From an uncultured Caulobacter sp. (GTDB lineage: Bacteria > Pseudomonadota > Alphaproteobacteria > Caulobacterales > Caulobacteraceae), in the NCBI RefSeq assembly GCF_947036865.1, contig NZ_CAMQSF010000011.1, positions 1-64,000 on the forward strand: 64,000 nt of DNA, written 5' to 3'. Positions within the stretch are counted from its first letter, which is position 1. Each line of letters opens with the position of its first letter. The notes beneath the pieces are model-generated. The model did no database searches, was not told where the DNA came from, and saw only the letters and a program-made list of their open reading frames with translations. Shown here in pieces: positions 59,136-64,000 of this stretch. The translations under genes were made by a program, and so were the position numbers.

Positions 59136-60110
59136 CTACCGCGATCGGGTGCCCCTCAGCGCCGCGGCGAAGAAGGATCGTCGGGCAAGGATTGGCCTGG
59201 CGGCGCCGGTTAGCTCTGCGCGGACCCGGTCCCACTCCTCCTTGAGGACGATGTCGCCCCAAATGATGAGCCATTTGGAGCGGCGCATCCGCTGTTTCAG
59301 GGTGCCGGGCTTTTCGAGGGTTCGGATCGCATCGAGGAGATTGCGCGAAGGCACTTCGGTTGGATTGAGCAGCAACTTGATCTTGGCGACCTTGGTATTG
59401 GCCAGCCGCTGCTGGGCCTCTCGGGCTTTTCGATCGGCGGCGGACTCTTTCACGCCCGGGGGTGGATCCTGATAGTTCCCCAGCAGGGAGTGAACATCCG
59501 CGATCAGCTCCCGCAAGTCGTTGATCCATTCCTGGCGCAAGCGGGCCACGGCATGAATGCCCAGATTGGCCGAATTCGTTGCGGCGATCTCCACATTGCG
59601 GGCCGCCGCCGCCGCGTTCGTTCGGGCCACTTCAACATTGTCGGCCGCGGCCTGGGCGTTCTTGTCGGCCACTTCTACGGACCTGAGGCTGGTCGCCGCC
59701 TGCTTCTCGCTCACATCGACGGCCCGGGCGCTGATCGCCGCGAGCTTGTTGGCATTCAGGCGAGCCATGAGGGGCGTGACGATCAAGGCAGCCAGCGAAG
59801 CGATCAGCGCCGCGATCGAGCTGAGCGCGGTCCACTTCGAAGACTTGTCCGGTTTCTCGACGGCTTCCTTCTGTGCGGTCGTTGAAGGTTCGGAGCCCTT
59901 GGCACCGTTGTCCCGCGCCTGGTCCTGCGTGTGTACGAGGCCGGTCTGCGCCGCCGCTGGTAGACCGGCGTCAGCAACAGGTGACGACGGTGCGGCCGCC
60001 GGCTGTTCCTGGGCGATGGTGGGAAGTGCGCCGACGACGGAAAGCGCGATTCCTGCGGAGATGATCAGGCAAAGACGCCGAAATGACACGGTTCGAATAG
60101 ACACGGGCAA
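59136..60110 (-). CDS. Membrane protein with four 14-residue repeats
   Basis: A 324-residue protein from a TTG start. It has a signal peptide (to about AQE), a Pro/Ala-rich linker, one membrane helix (SSIAALIASLAALIVTPLMARL), then four tandem 14-residue units at 128-183 with the pattern xxxVEVAxxNAxAA, and a helical C-terminal domain with LRQEWINDLRELIADVHSLLG. The repeats would form a regular helical rod. No family or function recognised. Confidence 0.65.
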   Translation of the reverse strand: MPVSIRTVSFRRLCLIISAGIALSVVGALPTIAQEQPAAAPSSPVADAGLPAAAQTGLVHTQDQARDNGAKGSEPSTTAQKEAVEKPDKSSKWTALSSIAALIASLAALIVTPLMARLNANKLAAISARAVDVSEKQAATSLRSVEVADKNAQAAADNVEVARTNAAAAARNVEIAATNSANLGIHAVARLRQEWINDLRELIADVHSLLGNYQDPPPGVKESAADRKAREAQQRLANTKVAKIKLLLNPTEVPSRNLLDAIRTLEKPGTLKQRMRRSKWLIIWGDIVLKEEWDRVRAELTGAARPILARRSFFAAALRGTRSR

Positions 60111-60215
60111 TCCACACAGGCTTGGCGACTTCAGGATGGGGCCGTCTAAGTGACGCCCAGCGGAGCCGATAGGATCACGCTTGCGACACCTTTCAACGGG
60201 TCTCAGTCACTTGTC

Positions 60216-61235
60216 CTAGCTGGCCTCAGCTTCCTCCTGAAGCATCGGCCCGATTTTGAAGTGAGGCGTGCGCAATGACGCGGGAAGATCCTCAATCATG
60301 AGATCTGTCCATGTGTACCCCTTCGACCGCATGCCACCTGCTATCTCCGGGTAGTTCTTGAACATCACCGAATTGTACTCCGGTTTGAAACGGTGGATGA
60401 GTTGAGCCTCCACCTCCCTGGTCATGGCCTCGTCGCCCAAAGCGACCAGGGGCTCGCTCATGAAGCGTACGAAGGCCTCTGAGTCGGACAGGTCCACGTC
60501 ATGCAAAAGCGTCTGAATGCCCGAGACATCGCTCATTCCGCCGTACGGCAGCTCGGCAACGTCCGTCAGGCCGACGACCGATAGCAAGATCAAGGAAACC
60601 TCGAACGGTGCCCTCGCGGCGGGGGCGGCCCCCACCGGGCTCTGCACTGTGAGGATCTTTTGCATCTTCTCGTGCCCAGTCAGTCTGTCCCAGACTTTCT
60701 GGTCGAACGCTTTCCCCACGTAAAGAACGGTGAAGTCTAAAAACGAAAGGGGATCGCCGCTTCCCGTGGTGTCGACTTCGAGTCCCCTCACAAGCATCTC
60801 GTAAAGAAGCTTCTGCGGACTCCACCAGACGATCAAACTTTTGTCTTTTCGAAACAGCTTGATCGCGCCTACATCACGAAATGGCTGCTCTTTGCCCGGT
60901 GCCTTGGTGAAATAATGGGTCTCGACGCAAATTGCTTCGCCGGGACCGCAAAGGCCAGCATTGACGAGGTCTACGCGGCAAGCCAAAGGCGTCGTTTCGC
61001 CGTCCGCGATTTCGAAAGAAATGACGCCGTCGTCGAGGACCACGTTGTCGAAGTAGGTCAGCGGCCGCTGGACCAGCAGATACAGCGTGCATTTGTCGAG
61101 CCGCTCGCGGACGACCTCCTCCTCCTTGAGAAACTCGAACTCATAAGCCGAGACGATCGGGTAGTTCACGGCTACCTGAATATTCGCGACCTTCGCCCCT
61201 TGGACGACGTCACCGTCCGCTGCTGCGGTGTCCAT
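60216..61235 (-). CDS. Hypothetical protein with GIY-YIG-like motifs
   Basis: A 339-residue protein starting MDTAAADGDV behind GGAGGG. Residues 170-188 read TVLYVGKAFDQKVWDRLTG followed by H, with YVGKA and RLxxH in GIY-YIG spacing, and residues 276-288 include E-x-x-LI and KPEYN, as in the GIY-YIG catalytic Glu and Asn. The N-terminal ~160 residues are unassigned. GIY-YIG nucleases occur in homing and defence contexts; activity is unproven. Confidence 0.6.
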   Translation of the reverse strand: MDTAAADGDVVQGAKVANIQVAVNYPIVSAYEFEFLKEEEVVRERLDKCTLYLLVQRPLTYFDNVVLDDGVISFEIADGETTPLACRVDLVNAGLCGPGEAICVETHYFTKAPGKEQPFRDVGAIKLFRKDKSLIVWWSPQKLLYEMLVRGLEVDTTGSGDPLSFLDFTVLYVGKAFDQKVWDRLTGHEKMQKILTVQSPVGAAPAARAPFEVSLILLSVVGLTDVAELPYGGMSDVSGIQTLLHDVDLSDSEAFVRFMSEPLVALGDEAMTREVEAQLIHRFKPEYNSVMFKNYPEIAGGMRSKGYTWTDLMIEDLPASLRTPHFKIGPMLQEEAEAS

Positions 61236-61599
61236 GCCCTGCCCTCCCACGCGCTCCAACGACCTTGAGCGATTACGTTGAGAGTCGCCAGCGCAGCAAG
61301 ACGAACCCGTCAGCTATAGATTTTCTGCTCGTCCAATCCAACAGACCCAAGTACGCGGCAGCCCTCGGACCGACGCCAGGGCACGACGCGCAAGTGTACA
61401 CGATGAGTTCACGACACCCCGTAAGTCTTTGATATTTATGATTGCTTCCTACAGTCCATCATCGGGGCGACGGAAAATCTGTGAGGGCGGTGCGGCAAAG
61501 CTCGTCGCGTTCAATGGCTTGAAGATCGAGGGGTCGTCTTCCATAGCTTCCCGTCGCTGTCCAGCGTTCGCCAGCCGCCGTCTCCGCGGAGTCCGGGCC
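61236..61599. other. Intergenic region, possible 31-residue ORF
   Basis: No firm gene. On the minus strand 61449-61544 encodes MEDDPSIFKPLNATSFAAPP plus eleven more residues behind a weak GGGAAG site, which is plausible but unsupported. AT-rich patches near 61310 and 61430 may hold promoters. Confidence 0.35.
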
Positions 61600-62151
61600 T
61601 CACGGCGCGGTGTCGGCGCCCACGTCCTCGAGCCGGTTCTCGAAGCCCAGGGCGCGCATCCGCGACTTCAGCGCCGTCAGCTTGCCGGCTGGGAGACCCG
61701 GCGAGCGCGCCAGCAGGGCGACGAACTTGCCGTCCGAGGTGCTGGCGATCATCCAGCCATAGTCGTCGCCGTGATCGATGACCCAATAGTGCCGGCGGAT
61801 CAGGCCGCCGAAGAAGCTGGCCTCGAACTTGGCGTTGGTCGTGGGATCGACGATCCGCGCCGAGGTGCCGACGTGTCGCGCGGGGCCCTGCCGACCGCCG
61901 GCGTGACACACCTGGTCGATCTGGAAGGTGTCCCTCGGGGTCTTGCTCCACACCTGATACGCGCCATAGCAATTGCGCTGGCGGTCGTTGGGCGTGCGGA
62001 CGATCTCGTACCAGCGGCCCATGAAGCGATCGATGTCGATCGAGCGCCTCGGCTCCGGCCCCGTCTCGGCCAGGGCGACTATCGGCGCGGCCAGGGCGGC
62101 GGCGAGGGCAAGGCCGGCCAGTCTCGGACCGATCGACGAGGATTTTCGCAT
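61600..62151 (-). CDS. Bacterial lipocalin (Blc-like)
   Basis: A 183-residue exported lipocalin. It has a signal peptide (LAGLALAAALAAPIVALAE), the lipocalin motif FMGRWYEIVRTPN, NCYGAYQVWSK, a beta barrel with YWVIDHGDDYGWMIAS and a C-terminal helix LPAGKLTALKSRMRALGF. No lipobox Cys is seen, so it is probably soluble. It binds hydrophobic molecules for envelope maintenance. It is divergent from the methyltransferase gene, a common Blc neighbour. Confidence 0.9.
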   Translation of the reverse strand: MRKSSSIGPRLAGLALAAALAAPIVALAETGPEPRRSIDIDRFMGRWYEIVRTPNDRQRNCYGAYQVWSKTPRDTFQIDQVCHAGGRQGPARHVGTSARIVDPTTNAKFEASFFGGLIRRHYWVIDHGDDYGWMIASTSDGKFVALLARSPGLPAGKLTALKSRMRALGFENRLEDVGADTAP

Positions 62152-62299
62152 GCGGCGTCTCCGGGCGTCAGGCGCGATCGCGCCTTGTCCGGTGAGCTAC
62201 GATCCAAACGAGTTTTCGGACGCGCGCATCCAATCAACGACGACCGGCCGTATCTACCGGGCGGCCCCGAACACTGGGGTTCATCAGAAGGGACAGCGC

Positions 62300-63325
62300 A
62301 TGGGCTTGTTGACCGCCTCCATCAACCGCTTGCAGGACGCGCCCTTTCCCGACTTCGTCACGCGCCCGGCGATCGCGGCGCTGGTCGCCGAGGCCCGCCG
62401 TCGCCTCGATGGGCCCACCGAGGGCGTCGACGCGGCCTTCGCGGCGGAGATGTCGCGGCGCGCCCTGGCCGAGCACGTCGACGCCGCCAACGCCCAGCAC
62501 TACGAGCTGCCGCCGCGCTTCTTCCAGATCGTGCTGGGCCCGCGCCTGAAATATTCCAGCGCCTATTACGAGACCCCCAGCGCCACACTGGCCGAGGCCG
62601 AGATCAGCGCCCTCAAGCGCACGTGCGACAACGCCGACATCGCCGACGGCCAGAGCATTCTGGAACTGGGCTGCGGCTGGGGCTCGCTGTCGCTGTGGCT
62701 GGCCGAGACCTACCCGCGCGCCACGATCACGGCGGTGTCGAATTCCCGGGGCCAGAAGGCGTTCATCGACGGCCAGGCCCAGGCGCGCGGCCTGTCGAAC
62801 CTGCGCGTGATCACCGCCGACATGAACGTCTTCGACACCGATCAGCGCCACGATCGCATCGTCTCCGTGGAGATGTTCGAGCACATGGCCAACTGGCGCG
62901 CCCTGCTGACCCGCGCGCGCGGCTGGCTGGCGCCGGGCGGCAAGCTGTTCATCCACGTCTTCGCCCACCGGGGCACGCCGTATCGCTTCGAGGTCGAGGA
63001 TCGCTCGGACTTCATCGCCCAGCACTTCTTCACCGGCGGCGTGATGCCCAGCCACGGCCTGATGCGGCAGTACCCGGACCTTTTCTCGGTCGAGGCCGAG
63101 TGGCGCTGGAGCGGCGCGCACTACGAGCGCACGGCCTATGACTGGCTCGCCAATTTCGACCGCCACACGCCCGAGGTGATGGATCTGATGCGCCAGGTCT
63201 ACGGCGCCGACGCCCGTCTCTGGGCCCGCCGCTGGCGCCGCTTCTTCCTGGCCACGGCCGGCCTGTTCGGCGACAGCGGCGGCGCCGAATGGGGCGTCAG
63301 CCACTATCGCCTGACGCCGGCCTGA
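62300..63325 (+). CDS. Cyclopropane-synthase-like methyltransferase
   Basis: A 341-residue SAM methyltransferase of the cyclopropane fatty acid synthase family. The SAM loop is ILELGCGWGSLSLWLAE, with the N-terminal HYELPPRFFQIVLGPRLKYSSAYYE substrate region, VSVEMFEHM and a YRFEVED loop. It is shorter than E. coli Cfa and could modify membrane lipids at the double bond. ATG 62300 follows AAGGGACAG. The divergent lipocalin suggests a shared envelope-stress function. Confidence 0.9.
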   Translation: MGLLTASINRLQDAPFPDFVTRPAIAALVAEARRRLDGPTEGVDAAFAAEMSRRALAEHVDAANAQHYELPPRFFQIVLGPRLKYSSAYYETPSATLAEAEISALKRTCDNADIADGQSILELGCGWGSLSLWLAETYPRATITAVSNSRGQKAFIDGQAQARGLSNLRVITADMNVFDTDQRHDRIVSVEMFEHMANWRALLTRARGWLAPGGKLFIHVFAHRGTPYRFEVEDRSDFIAQHFFTGGVMPSHGLMRQYPDLFSVEAEWRWSGAHYERTAYDWLANFDRHTPEVMDLMRQVYGADARLWARRWRRFFLATAGLFGDSGGAEWGVSHYRLTPA

Positions 63326-63346
63326 GGATCTTCGGCCGGAGCTCGA

Positions 63347-64000
63347 TCAGACCTTCATGAAGCCCAGGTCGGCCGTCTTGAACGCCTGCAGACGCGGGAA
63401 GATCTTGGCCAGGTCGGCGTTGGTCACGCCGAACCACCGCCCGATCGTGGCCAGGTATTGATCCACCGACGTGGTCGGGATCAGGGCGTTGCCGGCCATG
63501 TCGGGGTTGTTGAACCCCGAGGCGGCGTCGTCCACGCCCACCGTCGGGAAGGTCCCGTAGATGTCGCCGCCCTTGACCGCGCCGCCCAGGATCAGGTGGT
63601 GCCCGCCCCAGGCGTGGTCGGTGCCGTCGCCATTGGTGGTGAAGGTCCGGTTGAAGTCCGAGGCGGTGAAGGTGGTCACGGCGTTTCCGTAGCCGCGCGC
63701 GGTCATCTCGGCGTCGAAATAGTTCAGCGCGTGGTCGACCTGGGCCAGCAGCAGGCTCTGGCGATCGTTCTGGCCGTCATGGGTGTCGAACGAGCCGATC
63801 TGCACGAAGAACACCTGGCGGCTGGGCCCCAGGGTCCCGTGCGCGACGATGGTCTGGGCGACGGCGCGCATCTGGTCGGCCAGGGCGTTGCCGGCCGCCG
63901 TGCCGGTCAGCGGGTTGATGAAGGCCGGCGGGGCGCTGACCTGCGAGGCGGCCAGGGCGGTGCTGAAGGTGGTGGCGGTGTTGTTGGACGTCACCACCGC
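63347..64000 (-). CDS. DUF1501 family protein (C-terminal part)
   Basis: The 3' part, about 216 codons, of a DUF1501 gene running off the right edge. DUF1501 proteins are exported Tat substrates with an alkaline-phosphatase-like fold and unknown activity. Seen here are FFVQIGSFDTHDGQNDRQSLLLAQVDHALNYF, TTFTASDFNRTFTTNGDGTDHAWGGHH and the IYGTFPTV region, with the conserved Asp-Thr-His and Gly-Thr-Asp-His-Gly motifs. The start is outside the window. Confidence 0.9.
   Translation of the reverse strand, partial: AVVTSNNTATTFSTALAASQVSAPPAFINPLTGTAAGNALADQMRAVAQTIVAHGTLGPSRQVFFVQIGSFDTHDGQNDRQSLLLAQVDHALNYFDAEMTARGYGNAVTTFTASDFNRTFTTNGDGTDHAWGGHHLILGGAVKGGDIYGTFPTVGVDDAASGFNNPDMAGNALIPTTSVDQYLATIGRWFGVTNADLAKIFPRLQAFKTADLGFMKV

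Noticed and set aside
1-64000. tRNA, rRNA, CRISPR arrays, prophage structural genes or replication origin
   Set aside because: None were recognised on reading; short direct repeats noted do not have CRISPR-like regular spacing. A tRNA scan would be needed to exclude single tRNA genes.

Overview
The window is GC-rich alphaproteobacterial DNA, most likely from a Caulobacter or close Caulobacteraceae relative. The grounds are: caulonodin-type lasso peptide precursors (Ala1, Glu9, Tyr-Asp-Pro tail), an EcfG-type sigma factor with a matching GGAAC-N17-CGTT promoter, many TonB-dependent receptors and Czc exporters, and a DUF1501 protein. No rRNA, tRNA, CRISPR array, integrase, relaxase or replication origin was recognised, so chromosome and large plasmid cannot be told apart.

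Region by region. 1-2.65 kb: a lasso peptide cluster read leftward (GntR regulator, two 37-residue precursors, B protease, C cyclase). The cyclase is cut just after its ATP-binding loop by what looks like the end of an insertion sequence at the window edge. 2.9-10.9 kb: cargo typical of alphaproteobacterial plasmids and integrative elements (XRE regulator, two DUF736 genes plus an inverted pseudogene copy, a thermonuclease-like protein, a large ParB-like protein, HU, a zinc-ribbon protein). 11-14.4 kb: MgtC, a DUF2946-like protein and a TonB receptor, followed by a 40-codon remnant of a HEPN/Toprim-type gene. 14.5-18.7 kb: a GntR regulator divergent from a compact riboflavin operon (ribD-ribE-ribBA-ribH) with no visible FMN riboswitch. 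18.8-21.8 kb: an EcfG-type sigma factor overlapping an Nramp-family transporter, then a thioredoxin-reductase-like flavoprotein behind an EcfG promoter. 21.8-26.4 kb: accessory genes (XRE, DUF3768, a HEPN protein, small secreted or membrane proteins) and a structured intergenic tract. 26.4-27.5 kb: an acyltransferase.

27.5-46 kb is a heavy-metal island with two parallel leftward operons. Each runs from a small secreted protein through czcC, czcB and czcA, then a hairpin, then a DUF190 protein and a second exporter. The exporter is the CDF protein CzcD in one operon and a P1B-type ATPase in the other. An orphan FlgC-like gene sits inside the first. 46-59 kb looks like a peptide and amino-acid scavenging locus: secreted protein, TonB receptor, M20 peptidase, LysR regulator, a proteasome-like Ntn-hydrolase candidate, RidA, the polar amino-acid ABC transporter AapJQMP and a PLP-dependent C-S lyase family enzyme. 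59-64 kb holds a membrane protein with 14-residue repeats, a protein with GIY-YIG-like motifs, a lipocalin, a cyclopropane-synthase-like methyltransferase and the 3' part of a DUF1501 gene.

The two signals I consider most worth following are the lasso peptide locus and a repeated leader upstream of DUF736, ParB-like and DUF3768 genes. The leader has a gene-proximal hairpin and a distal conserved block, and may be a cis-acting RNA.
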